From contig JAOVVO010000350.1 of assembly GCA_028564675.1 (NCBI GenBank), forward strand, positions 17,981 through 81,980: a stretch of 64,000 nt of DNA. Reading direction: 5' to 3'. The DNA is from Onchocerca lupi (Eukaryota > Nematoda > Chromadorea > Rhabditida > Onchocercidae). Below the pieces are notes generated by a model. It saw only the letters and a list, made by a program, of their open reading frames with translations, did no database searches and had not been told where the DNA came from. Position numbers and translations under genes: made by a program. Positions 1 through 11,008 of the stretch are shown here, one piece after another (position 1 is the stretch's first letter; the number at the start of each line of letters is the position of its first letter).

Positions 1-327
1 CTGGAAACAAGCGACCTTTCAAAAGAAACTGATAGTACATACATTAAATATTCCATTTAGTTCACCTGCTTGTTAGGGTATTCAAATCACTTGGCTTCGC
101 AGCACATGCAATTGTCTCTTTGTCTTAACTGAAATTTTTGCGAATGTGTCCAACCATGCTTTGGCACCAGCAAGCAAGCCATTATCAGAATTGTTCGGTT
201 TCTCAGAAGAAATTAATATTTTTTAATATAATTAATGTTTTTATGATTAATATTTTTTCATTTTGATTACTTGAAAATTTTTGAGCTCTCGAATACTGAA
301 TGGTCAGTTATGTGGCTTTATTTGCAG

Positions 328-3300
328 GTGGAATGCATTCGACTTTGTCATTGTGTTAGGTTCATTTATTGATATTATTTACGGGAAGCTCTCGCCTGGC
401 TCAAATATCATAAGCATTAATTTTTTTCGCCTATTCCGGGTGATGCGATTAGTAAAATTGCTGAGTAGAGGAGAAGGGATTCGGACACTGTTGTGGACTT
501 TCATGAAAAGTTTTCAGGTTTGCTTTCAACTCGGGAATCAAAACTTTACTTTTGCATAAGAAAACTATCACCTCAATTACTGCCAAATATCAGCTTTAAA
601 TTTTGCCTTTACAGGCGCTGCCATACGTTGCTCTTCTAATTGTTTTGTTGTTCTTTATTTATGCTGTTATTGGAATGCAGGTATGTTTTTCAGTTAGCTT
701 AGTTCTACCAAAAAGAATTTTTGGGCTCAAACGCGAAACTGTTAAAAAGTGTTCCTAGTATTTTTGAGATTATTGCATATGAAATCGATGGTATTTTCCT
801 TCAGCAACGAGATTTTATTAATGAATAGATTTTATCCTCATTTCCAGTGATCAGTAAATAATTTTTTTTATAGGTATTTGGGAAAGTGGCACTAAATGAT
901 GAGACACATATTCATCGCAACAACAACTTTCATACATTTCCTGCTGCTGTACTTGTTCTTTTCCGGTATATTTTTGTCAGTTTCATTCGACTTATTTTAT
1001 CAGAAATTGAATTCTTGAACATAATTGTTAGAAATAAAAAAATTTGATGTTTAAAATCATTATAGGTCAGCAACTGGTGAAGCATGGCAGCAAATAATGC
1101 TTTCTTGTTCAGACAGAGATGAAGTGAAATGTGATCCGGCTAGTGATGATTATAAACAGAATCCAGATGCAAAATGTGGAGTGGATTTTGCCTACCCATA
1201 TTTTATCTCATTCTTCATGCTTTGTTCCTTTTTGGTAATCTTAAAAAACAAAATGATTGCTTTAATTGGTAGGAGAGTTCAGGATGTTTAAAATCATTAT
1301 AGGTCAGCAACTGGTGAAGCATGGCAACATTAGTTTGTCAGTTTTTTATATGAAGATTTTTTTTGAAGGTCATTAATTTGTTCGTGGCAGTTATTATGGA
1401 CAACTTTGACTATTTAACTCGAGATTGGAGTATTCTTGGACCACATCATCTGGAAGAATTTGTCCGATTATGGTCGGAATATGATCCAGACGCAAAAGGA
1501 CGGATAAAACACTTGGATGTCGTTACTTTGCTACGTAAAATCTCACCACCATTAGGTTTTGGTAAACTTTGTCCACACCGACTTGCTTGCAAGGTATTTT
1601 TTATCAAGCTCGAATTTGTCAACTTTCAAATAGATTCCATTGATCTTTATACAGAAAGTGAATAAAATTATTTTTTGCTTTGATCTATCTTATTAGATAG
1701 AGAACTCATCTAATACCTTGGTAGCATCTTGGCCATACTCATCAACACTTGGATTTTTTTGATAGAACTCCTTTATTTGTTTTCATACCATTTATAATTC
1801 TCTAATTGTTTGTTGTCGATGTGCTCAAATTATCTGGTTTGAATTAGCTTTCATTTGCTTAATAGCTTCGCCGAAGCATTTGAAGAGTTTTGCGAGAGAA
1901 ATCGTTTGATAGGAAATATTTTATATTACAAGTTTATGGGCTAATAGAAGAGCAATAATCGCACAACGATATGTTGGAAAAAGAGTACCTTAAAAGCTGC
2001 AGTCAGACACAGCGGAATTCAGTTTCACAGAAATTTTTTCTTACTATACCTTATGAAATGTTATACTGAAAAGTTTTCAGCGTCTGGTGTCAATGAATAT
2101 GCCACTGAATTCAGATGGTACAGTGTGTTTCAATGCAACACTATTTGCTCTGGTACGAACAAATCTAAAAATTTACACAGAAGGAAATATTGATGAAGTG
2201 AATGAACAGTTACGATCAGCCATCCGTCGAATTTGGAAGCGTACCCCACAGAAAATGCTGGATGAAGTGGTGCCACCTGCAGGAAGTGATTCTTTTGCCA
2301 CTATTTATTGAATTTTGAATAAAAGCTTTGTGTCATTTTGCATTTTATACCAAAATCAAATTTCTAAATACTTAATGAGAAAAACATCGTTATCGCTTGT
2401 CGTCTATTAATATAAAGACAATTACGAGCAATAACACTGCAAAGAAATATTATATTTCTCTTCAACTATTTAAGCGTGTTTTCTATGCTGTGGTCAAAAT
2501 GGGAAAATCTTCTATTCTTGAAAAAGTTTGGCTTCATTTCAGGAGATGATGATGTTACAGTTGGGAAATTTTATGCCACTTTCTTGATTCAAGATTATTT
2601 TCGTAGATTTAAAAAAAGAAAAGAACTGGAATCCAAAGGTAAGCAAGCATTAATGTCCTCTGCTTTATTAAGTAAGGTAATAGGCAAAAAAGGCGTTGAA
2701 AATAGAACTGAAAAGATTCTGGATATCTAAAATTGAAGAAAGAGCGATTTTATTTCTATAGTTTCTAACGATTATTCATTAAGTAAATTCATATATTCAG
2801 TAAGTTCCACCTTCAATTTTAGGCATTGTACCGCAGCAGACCTCACAGGCGATGGCCTTGCAAGCAGGTTTGCGAACGCTTCATGAAATTGGACCGGAAT
2901 TAAAGCGAGCAATTTCCGGCAACTTGGAAACTGACTTCACGTTAGATGTCGAAGAACCTCAGCACAGAGTTGTTTTCATTTGCTGTTTTGAATTTAGTTG
3001 TTTTCACACTAAAGTATTTCGGACTTCTTGAAAAAGATCAATTATCATAAGAATGCATTTTAACAAAAGATAAAAATCCGGTTTCAGCGTCCACACTCAC
3101 TTTTCAATAACATCATTTCGGCACTCGGTGGTTCGGCCCGAGCCAATCAAGTCTATCGTGAAGATCGAACAACCCGATCACTTCCAATGTCTGGTGTGCT
3201 TTCTAAACTTCAAATTTGTAATCGTTTCTATTTTTTTGAATCGCGCACAATTTTTCCTATCTGACAGTGAAGAAGAAATAGTTTTGTTTCCATTGACCGT

Positions 3301-4825
3301 TCTGTGAATGACAGTTTTGAAAACAATCAGTATAGTTTTGTTTCCATTGACCATTCTGTGAATGACAGTTTTGAAAACAATCAGTATAGTTTTGAAAACA
3401 ATTAGTATATTTTCGAGAGGTTTCATTTTTGCAGGAAAATCCAAATTTATTTAAATAAATTCAAGTAAAATGCGATTGATTACAAATATGTAAGAAAAGT
3501 ACGACTAATACATACAGCAAATGTTTACCGAATTCCGGTGGTACAAGTTTTGAAATTTGTTAAAAATATGATGCATTCTAAAAATAAACTTCTAATTTAG
3601 CGGATACTATTAATGATTATTAGCCCTTTCCTGTAACAGAAAACAGAGATATCTTATTAACAGAAAGCATAAATGTCTTATTAGCATAAGGCATTTATAC
3701 TTCCAGCCAATCATCAACTCTCGCCGGCACATTCGTTGTACAGTAATGACGTAATGTCAGTGGCAACCCATGGCCACGTAACTACTAACTATTCGATCAA
3801 TCTTCCACCTGCACGCTCTAATGGTGGTGTTCTACAGAGACGCCTACCTCAAATACCTTCTGCAAATATATCCTTTGATCGGAAATTATTGGAAAATGAT
3901 CTAATTAAAGTGTCACGACTGCCTCTCAACGCAGAACGTCGTTATATACTCGCCAACAGAAGGTTTGTTTGGGTTCGGCTAAATTTCTAAAAAACTCAGT
4001 GAGTTTGCATTTTAATCAAAGTATTAAACAAATTCTTTTCGCAGCATGCCTTTGGATATAGATGAAGAAGAAGAATGGTGCGGGAGGAGAGATCCAAATA
4101 GAGTACGCAATGATGAGACATGGACGAACGATGGTAGGCCTGGACAGGGCTTAAGGAAACCTTTCATGCTTGCAAGAAATCAAGCAATGGCCATTGTTGG
4201 TGTACCAACCGATATAAGTGAGGCTTTTGAAGGCACATACAGGTAATCTTAGCTAATTTATTTCTTGCTACTTCTCAATATGCGCTTTTTCACAGAAATG
4301 TTCCATAGAATTTTTGAAACAATTCTAGATTCCCAAATGGACGCGTAATTTCTATCTTAATGTTACATTTAGACCAGCACCAAATGGGAAATCGGTACGG
4401 TTACCACTTTCAAACAGATCAGTGTTAAGGCCATCAGATGGAAATGAAGAGGGCTTAACCGAACGTCTTGTTGGTGAAGCTCTGGCATTGGGTAGATATA
4501 TGGATGAGCGTGTTGTTGAAGCGGCGCGACGAGAAATAGCAGAAGGTATCAATGTCAGAAAAGAAATATGAGTATTTGTAGTGAAATAGTTTCTGTACAT
4601 CTGCTGAATTTCAAAAGCATTTACTGTATCTTTTCAGCCTATTCACTAGAAGAATCTGAGCTTGAAAGTGCAGCAGCAACACTGGCAGATGCACGTTACA
4701 TGGAGCACCTAGGTATGGAACGTTGCGAAGTAAGAGACTTCAACAAATATTCAGCGCGTGCGCTTCTGCGACCCGCGCCGTCGCAAGAAGCTCCTGAAGA
4801 CGATCTCTTTGTTACAACATTATAA
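328..4825 (+). CDS. egl-19: L-type voltage-gated calcium channel alpha-1 subunit, 3' part
   Basis: Pore subunit of the Cav1 channel that admits calcium into muscle and neurons. The 5' part lies off the left edge. Thirteen exons stay in phase: 328-517, 615-680, 874-965, 1066-1234, 1369-1593, 2081-2285, 2543-2638, 2823-2968, 3088-3193, 3707-3962, 4045-4242, 4373-4545, 4638-4825 (about 702 residues). In order they encode IVS3, the IVS4 voltage sensor (FFRLFRVMRLVKLLSRGEG), IVS5, the repeat IV pore with selectivity glutamate (TGEAW), IVS6, the EF-hand, pre-IQ and IQ region (FYATFLIQDYFRRFKKRKE), then a poorly conserved tail. The linker NNNFHTFPAAVLVLF and the segment GLRTLHEIGPELKRAISG mark L-type rather than UNC-2 type. 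The tail ends VTTL, a class I PDZ ligand. Introns are mostly 50-500 bp. Exact phases of the tail exons are from reading splice sites, not transcripts. Confidence 0.95.
1046..1326 (+). repeat. 44 bp direct repeat copying an egl-19 splice acceptor and exon start
   Basis: Positions 1046-1089 and 1283-1326 are identical over 44 bp. The first copy spans the end of an intron, its acceptor (TATAG, 1061-1065) and the first 24 bases of the repeat IV pore exon. The second copy lies in the next intron (1235-1368), so that intron holds a decoy acceptor at 1301-1302 followed by the start of the pore exon. Confidence 0.97.
3281..3409 (+). repeat. 54 bp tandem duplication in an egl-19 intron
   Basis: Two units of 54 bp (3281-3334 and 3335-3388) differ at one base, and are followed by a shortened third piece beginning GTTTTGAAAACAATTAGT. 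The repeat is intronic (intron 3194-3706) and shows no coding potential on the plus strand. Confidence 0.95.
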
Positions 4826-6630
4826 TTCTGGAATAGCGTTTTTTATCTGGAAGATTTCTCCCTAACTTTTTTCTTTTCCTTCTAATTGGTTTCTAGAAAT
4901 AGGCTTCTCAGATGATAAGGTCGCTCTTGTAAGTTTTGGTGAAGACTAATGGGAAATGATTTTTCAGCGGATTGCGCCTTTTCTGTTTTTGGATATTGCA
5001 AAATTTAGTGACTGATACCACAGGTCTCATTAACTTCGCATAATTCAGAATTTTTCCCTTCATTTTCAAAGAAAAGTCTGAAATGCCTTCAGAGAATCCC
5101 TTTTATGAGAAATCACATTAAGCCTTTTCAATTGATTCCCTCATTGAAAATTTCGAGGAGTTATCGAAGGCAGGAAGACATGCAGAAATATTATGATAAT
5201 TCATATTTAAAGTGTCCTTTTATTTTTTTTTCACTTGTTGCTATGTACAGATTTTTCTTGTAGTGATTTTATTTTGAAAATTGAAGCGTTTCAGAATACG
5301 TCTGTGAATGAACATGGTGCTATTAAATTAATTTAATGTGATGTCTCACCTCAAAGAAATGTTACAAAAAAACGGCCAAGGGTATTATACCTATGATTGA
5401 AATCCATCTAGTACAAGAATTATCTGTTAAATGCTCGGTGAACAAAAATATAGCGATAAGTGGAATGTGTGATTATTCAATGTATCAGATAACTGCGTAT
5501 GTCCTATTTTTCTTGCGTAAGGCAGTGTGTATTTAGACAGCAATTCCTGAAATATTTTCTACCCTCAAATTCCTCTCTAAAATAGTAAATATAAATTTTG
5601 TTAAGAAAATTAACGCTTGGAATGTAGTTATCTTGCGAGGACAAATACCCTTTGAAGCATTATGCTATGATCCAGATAAAATATCTCTGTATCCATCTGA
5701 TCAATGAAATGGAGTTTGTTTGGTAATATAGCCGGAAATTATGGAAGTATCTTCAACTGAATTATTTGCAGTATTTCCAGAACTACTACTTTATGACAGG
5801 GTTCAGATATGGCGAGGGGAAGAAGAAAACAACAGTGTCCACTCATATAAACATTTATTAATGAAGTAGATATCATATGCATGCTGGCATGCATTATGCA
5901 AGAGAATCGAAGCATAGTCGACTCATAATGACGCTTAAAAGCATTGCATTCCACTGATATTTTGAAAATCTGAAGTGAGATTAGAATGCTTGATAACAGA
6001 AAAGGAAATGTCCATCTCAAGAAGTTTTTATTACGCAGTTTCTAAAAAAAGGGAAGTAGCCCTTGGGATAGTCTCAAAAAAGGAGGGATTCTTTTTATCG
6101 AAGACAATAGATGAATACTTTTCTAATGCAACTGAACATTGTTCATATCAATGAAGAGGAGCAGACGCACAGGCAGGAAAAGAAGAGAGGAGATACTGCA
6201 TGATCAGGAAAACATGAGAAATAGGACGATTTGCATAATTTTTCCAGAAGGCTAGATGAAGCTCGGAGAATGGTCACTTGTCCTCAGAACTAGTCTTTTT
6301 AAACCTTCCTGATTCTAACCATTATGCTCAACAACTAAACTATCATAGAAAATGTGTCATAGAAATGAGGACAGAAATCTCCAAAAAAAAAAAAAAAAAA
6401 AAAAAAAAGAAAAAAGAACGCATATGAATTTTGAAGATTCAAACAATTTCAAAAAGCTGCAAAAGCCAGTGGATGGTTCAAAAGTGATGACATGTGGTCA
6501 GTAACAATGGTATTTACGGAGAGCGTAAAGGAGTTTGTGGCCACTTTTCGAGCTCGAGGGCTGTGCATTAATCATGTTTCCTTTTTGTTGGTGTCTTGAA
6601 ACAGAAATCAGTTTCAGATTTACGAGGACA
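4826..6630. other. intergenic region, egl-19 to AIMP2
   Basis: Holds the egl-19 3' UTR and probably the promoter of AIMP2. A run of 26 A lies at 6383-6408. Open frames here have no family resemblance or splice-site support, and I see no RNA gene. Confidence 0.6.
6612..6617 (+). promoter_or_regulatory. candidate trans-splice acceptor of AIMP2
   Basis: TTTCAG sits 13 bases before the AIMP2 start codon with no matching upstream donor needed, the usual arrangement for spliced-leader addition in nematodes. Not tested against transcripts. Confidence 0.5.
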
Positions 6631-8371
6631 ATGCAACAGGTATATACTGTCAAACCGTACCTGAATTTCTACGAAAATATATGTCCACTGGACGTGATGT
6701 ATTCAGTGAAGAGTTATCATGATGTATCCCATAATAACGGTACGTTACTTACATATGAAGTCCAGAAACATTATTTACCATTTTGAAATTCTCATAACAT
6801 GCTCTTCCACTATGATGATTGTGTGGTTGATGTGTAACATATTGGAACTCTAAAATTCACTAACGTTTTGGAACTATTTCGGAACTTTTGGAATCAGCGT
6901 TGACTAATCATATTTAAAGGATTGTTGGAGAATAATACAAATGGTGTCATATCTGTAGACGAAAATTTGAAGGAAATTATCAACAGACATCAGCTGGAAC
7001 TCATTGAAGAGCTTACAGCATTTATTGGTCATTTGAATAAGGCATTAACAAGCTGTTCTTCATCAGTAAAAACTAAGTCAACATTCACAGAACCGAAAAC
7101 CCTTCCGGATGTTCAACAGCAACAGTTTGCATTTAGAAAGGTGAATTTAACAGCACCAAATTTAAATACAGTTGCATTTCAAATCTATAATTAAATTCAG
7201 TGATAGTCTTGTCGTCTACAATTCTACAGTTACATTAGCTCGCATTTTTGATCATCAAAACGAAGGTAAAACGAAAATTTCAGGAACTCGTGTGACTTAT
7301 TTTTTAGGATATAGTTGGTACTTCACCAGTGAAGGAGATGAATTACTATCCTGCAGCACTTTCCATTTTCGAAATCGTAAAATATCCTTTGAACATGATC
7401 AAACTTTTTGTTAACGATATTGAGAAGCTTTGGTTGAAAAATCTGGCGAAATTCGGCACCCGAACTTCTATATTGTTTGAAGGATTAAATGATGGGATCA
7501 GTGCTCCAATTTGTATTGTTAAACTGAAAGCATCTAACAGTGGTAAATTTTGATTTTTTGTTTGTATAAATATATCAGCAATGTCCAGCACTATATGACG
7601 TAGCTATTATTCGAAATGCTAAACGTCATTTCACATTTATAACAAGATTGTGGCTTGCATTTGAAATGGAAACTTATTTTTCTTGTTTCTTTTTGTATTG
7701 AGAGCGGAAAATAGATTTCACATTAGAGAAATTACTTTCCAGATATTTTTTGAAACAATTTTTTCAAATTATCGTTTCTTTGCAATTTTTTCGATATGAA
7801 TACTCTTCCACTAATAGAGAAGCAAATCAATAATTTTTAAACTGGATCCTCGAACTTTCGAAAAAATGTTATGTCATTTCACTGTTTTTAGTGGTAATTC
7901 AAATCATGAGATAAATAAAAATATATTTCTCTTCAGCGTGAAGCTTAGATAAATCTATAGGTGAGCTGTGTTACTTTGATTTTGTTGCTTACCAATTAAT
8001 ATATATATATATTTTTTTTTGCAGGCAAAAGTGTAGTTGCAGAAGTAAATGGCACGAAAGTGGCAGAACGTATCTCAGTTTGGAAATTACTTGGTGCATT
8101 GACCTCACTTTATCCAGCAACTCCGGAGCATGCAGATATCTGTACTCACATAGATTATTGGTTGCTGCTGATAGATGATGTTCTTTCGAATAGAAGTAAT
8201 CAAGATAATTTATGTCGTCAAATGAGTACTGCTTTAAGTCGCCACGATTATCTGGTTCCAAATGTTGCTGCAACACTGGCTGATGTTCTCGCTTATTCTG
8301 TTATCCTGGAACAATCTTATTATGCAAATAATATTGAATTATGGTTACGACATATGAATAGATTGCTTTAG
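6631..8371 (+). CDS. AIMP2: AIMP2-like scaffold of the multi-tRNA-synthetase complex
   Basis: Non-catalytic protein that in animals holds aminoacyl-tRNA synthetases together in the cytoplasm. Four exons (6631-6739, 6920-7140, 7308-7542, 8025-8371) give 303 residues; human AIMP2 has 320. The N-terminus QVYTVKPY resembles the human start MYQVKPY. Next comes a helical, leucine-rich stretch (about residues 45-75, NRHQLELIEELTAFIGHLNKAL) matching the AIMP2 coiled-coil region. The motif RKDIV matches the human KDIV segment before the GST-like fold. The C-terminal half has the GST C-like order: VWKLLGALTSLYP, HIDYWLLLIDDVL, then LVPNVAATLADVLAYSVI, which aligns with the human LTVADVVLWSVL helix. Start chosen at 6631 because of the family N-terminus and the acceptor just upstream. 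Divergent overall; the order of motifs makes the assignment good but not certain. Confidence 0.85.
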
Positions 8372-9012
8372 CAGAGGCAATTACGCTTATAATTTTGTAT
8401 TTGCGAAGTCTTATTGATGATTTGATTTTCTCCTAATCATAGCGGATTTGAATTCTGTTAAGTTTAGGAGCTCTATAATCATTATCCACTGGTCAATTTT
8501 GATTTGTCATATTTAACGTGCTCAATATGTCTTTTTAATTCGATTAAAGTTTCAGAAATATGCATATGTGAGTTTAATATCGTTTAGTTGTTATCATTCT
8601 TAATGAGATTTCTTGATTAAAATTTGTAAGAGATTTTCTAGGATTTATTACAGGAAATAGAAATGTTTAAGCGTTTTTTATTTGTTTTATATATTATTTC
8701 GCTATTTTTTCTGCATGATGTTTTAAAAAATTGCTTACAACTGATATAATTAAATAGTTACCGAATAAGGAATATTTTCCTAGTTCCTGGTATTTTTAAG
8801 AGAGTAACTGGTATAAGGAAGTTCTATAACTAGGTTGGGATTAACGCTAAATAGCATGTGGTGACATAAATTTGTAGCTGAATAGGACTGAAAGTTTTTG
8901 GTGTTACTCGAAAAATTTTACTGATGCTAAATGCAGTTCAGATTGTGCCTGCAGTCCTGATATCTGCAAGTATTTGTTTTGACAATTACCAAGGGCAGAT
9001 TGTTTGTCTCTG
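8372..9012. other. spacer between AIMP2 and mrps-25
   Basis: A 641 bp AT-rich spacer. I see no gene. If the two genes form an operon this is the intercistronic region; the nearest AG before the mrps-25 start (8997-8998) is a weak acceptor. Confidence 0.6.
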
Positions 9013-9956
9013 ATGTCATTTAAGCTTGGAACGGTACCACTGAGGCGTACTTATCTGTATCTTCAACAAGGTACAATACAATTCAGGGATCGTGTGAAGG
9101 TTGGTTTTCTTTTTTTTTTTTTCTTTTTTTTTTCCGATTATGTACTTGAATTACGTAATTAGAGGGATGCGTTCCAGTGAGAAATTTATGAACTTATCAT
9201 TCCGGAATATTTGACTTCAGTCATTTTGTCTGCTTATGTGTTTTTTCAGATATTTGCCATTGGTTATAAGCAGTTTCCGCGGGACGACAGACGACATAAG
9301 GGTGTTATAGATTTTGTTTTCTGGCACTGGGCTCAACTTCAGTATAATAATCCTTATGTTCAGCTGGTGCGATTTACAAATATCAGCGTCGTACCCTTTG
9401 GGAAGGCTTTCTTAGGTTAGATTTAAATATTTTCGTGGATTTCTGTGTAGTACCCACATTCTGAACACACTGCCCTTGAAATGACATTACATATCGCTAC
9501 TGGATTGAAAAGATATTCATTTTTTTTAATTGTATAATTACTTTCTGCATTGGTGCCACTTATAATTATAAGTTATACAACTTAAATGTCCTTTCTTGTA
9601 TTTGCCTTTGAAAACTTTGGTAAAAGCAGAGAAATTAAGAAAGAAATCACATGAAAATTTTTTTTCATTTCTTAGTGAAATGGAGAATTGCAGATGATGG
9701 TCGTGAAGTGCTGTTCGATTTAGAAGGCAAAAGCCAACACGAAATTGAGGAAATGTTTCGAACAACGCTGGGTAAAACGAAAGTTTCGTTGAGGCGAGAA
9801 CGTTTGGAGAAAATGTTGAGGACTGACCAGGCGTTATTTGGGAGGAAATGTAAGAGGGAATGCATTTGTGAAGTGCAAGGCCAGCATCCATGTACTTCAC
9901 TGCTTTATGCGCCTGATTACATAAAAGGGAAGTGGCGATGGAATCATAATATCTAG
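9013..9956 (+). CDS. mrps-25: mitochondrial small-subunit ribosomal protein mS25
   Basis: Nuclear-encoded protein of the mitochondrial small ribosomal subunit. Three exons (9013-9099, 9250-9415, 9676-9956) join in phase to 177 residues; human MRPS25 has 173. The start MSFKLGTVPLRRTYLYLQQG matches the human MPMKGRFPIRRTLQYLSQG region. The middle YNNPYVQLVRFTNISVVPF matches YKNPWVQIMMFKNMTPSPF. The C-terminal CKRECICEVQGQHPCTSL is the family signature (human CLRECICEVEGQVPCPSL), with its cysteines kept. No clear extra mitochondrial presequence precedes the homologous start. It lies head to tail with AIMP2 and ABHD14. A polyadenylation signal follows at 10282-10287. Confidence 0.95.
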
Positions 9957-10281
9957 TAATTAATCTTTTTATACTCTCTTTTTAAATAGGGTTGCGTCCA
10001 CTTTTCTGCACATGCTTTTTGTTTTGGTTTATTTAATAGGGATAATTCTTGAATTTTAAAGACAACATAATTGGCTGTTAGAAACACGAAACAAGAATTT
10101 AATGAAGATTGAGTTAACTCATTATTGCTTCGGATAGGCAAATTTATGGAAATGTTATCCTTGCTACTTGAACTATATAAATTACACCCAAAAATACAGA
10201 CATTTTATTATGTAAGCGAATTCCTCATATGGATTTGTAATTTCTTGGAATCATGTCGATGATTTTTCGGATTTTCAGGGA

Positions 10282-10287
10282 AATAAA
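10282..10287 (+). terminator. polyadenylation signal after mrps-25
   Basis: AATAAA 326 bases after the mrps-25 stop codon, the first canonical signal on this strand downstream of the gene. Confidence 0.45.
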
Positions 10288-10752
10288 AAGTAATTTTATA
10301 TAATTATAAAAAGTCTTTCATTATGCCGTTTATCGGATTACCTTCGCGATTTTTCGTTATCAAATGATTGAAAACCTCCAAGTACATTAGCATCCAGTTT
10401 GTACTTTCATTTCAGTAGATTTTTATAAAACCCCAATGGTAACGGCTATCATTACTATCGTTTAAATGTTCTTCTAAAGCTTTTTTATTTTGATTAATTT
10501 CTTGATTCAAATTTATATTGCTTAATTCTTTAAGATCTAAAAATATAAAGGATGACCACGAATGTTTAGTCTGCAGCTGTTTATGTTATGTAATACTACG
10601 CAAAACTGCTTTTCCAAACTCATTTCCACGAAATTATTAAATAAAGAGAGTTTGATTCACTTGGTACGGGGAATATGTATAAGTATCCATAAACTAAATT
10701 TAGGCATAATTCATAAGTCTTACAGTTTGTGAATTATTCTTAAATTTAGTGT

Positions 10753-10869
10753 ATGGATACCTACACACATTCTACTATACGATTAGCTGACTTCCAAAAG
10801 CCGATTCCGGAGAGAGTGTTATGGCGTTCAAAGGCAGTCAGACCAACCGAAGGAAATTTTCTTGCTGGA
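10753..10869 (+). other. possible alternative first exon of the ABHD14 gene
   Basis: A 39-codon open stretch starting ATG (MDTYTHSTIRLADFQ...) begins three bases after an AG and ends at a strong donor, GGA|GTAAGT. It ends in phase 0, so it could splice directly to the ABHD14 exon at 12209, whose upstream partner is also phase 0. This would give a form without the N-terminal membrane segment. It cannot splice to the acceptor at 10991, which would soon hit a stop. Unverified; it could be an unrelated or chance ORF. Confidence 0.3.
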
Positions 10870-10984
10870 GTAAGTTCCTATGCTTATATCTTAGAATCTC
10901 CAAGAAAGCTTGGAAGATGTTGCATCTGTCACTTGTTGAAACGCCGAAGTTCCGGCCGGTTAAACAGCCTGACTGCTAGTTACC

Positions 10985-10991
10985 TTTTCAG
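10985..10991 (+). promoter_or_regulatory. candidate trans-splice acceptor of the ABHD14 gene
   Basis: TTTTCAG lies 17 bases before the ATG at 11009. This supports 11009 as the start and suggests spliced-leader addition here. Confidence 0.5.
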
Positions 10992-11008
10992 AATAAAGTA
11001 ATCCTTTG

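Noticed and set aside
7201..7265. Possible extra AIMP2 exon (DSLVVYNSTVTLARIFDHQNE)
   Set aside because: Exon 2 ends in phase 0 and this piece opens with a stop in that phase. Direct splicing of 7140 to 7308 restores the conserved K-DIV join.
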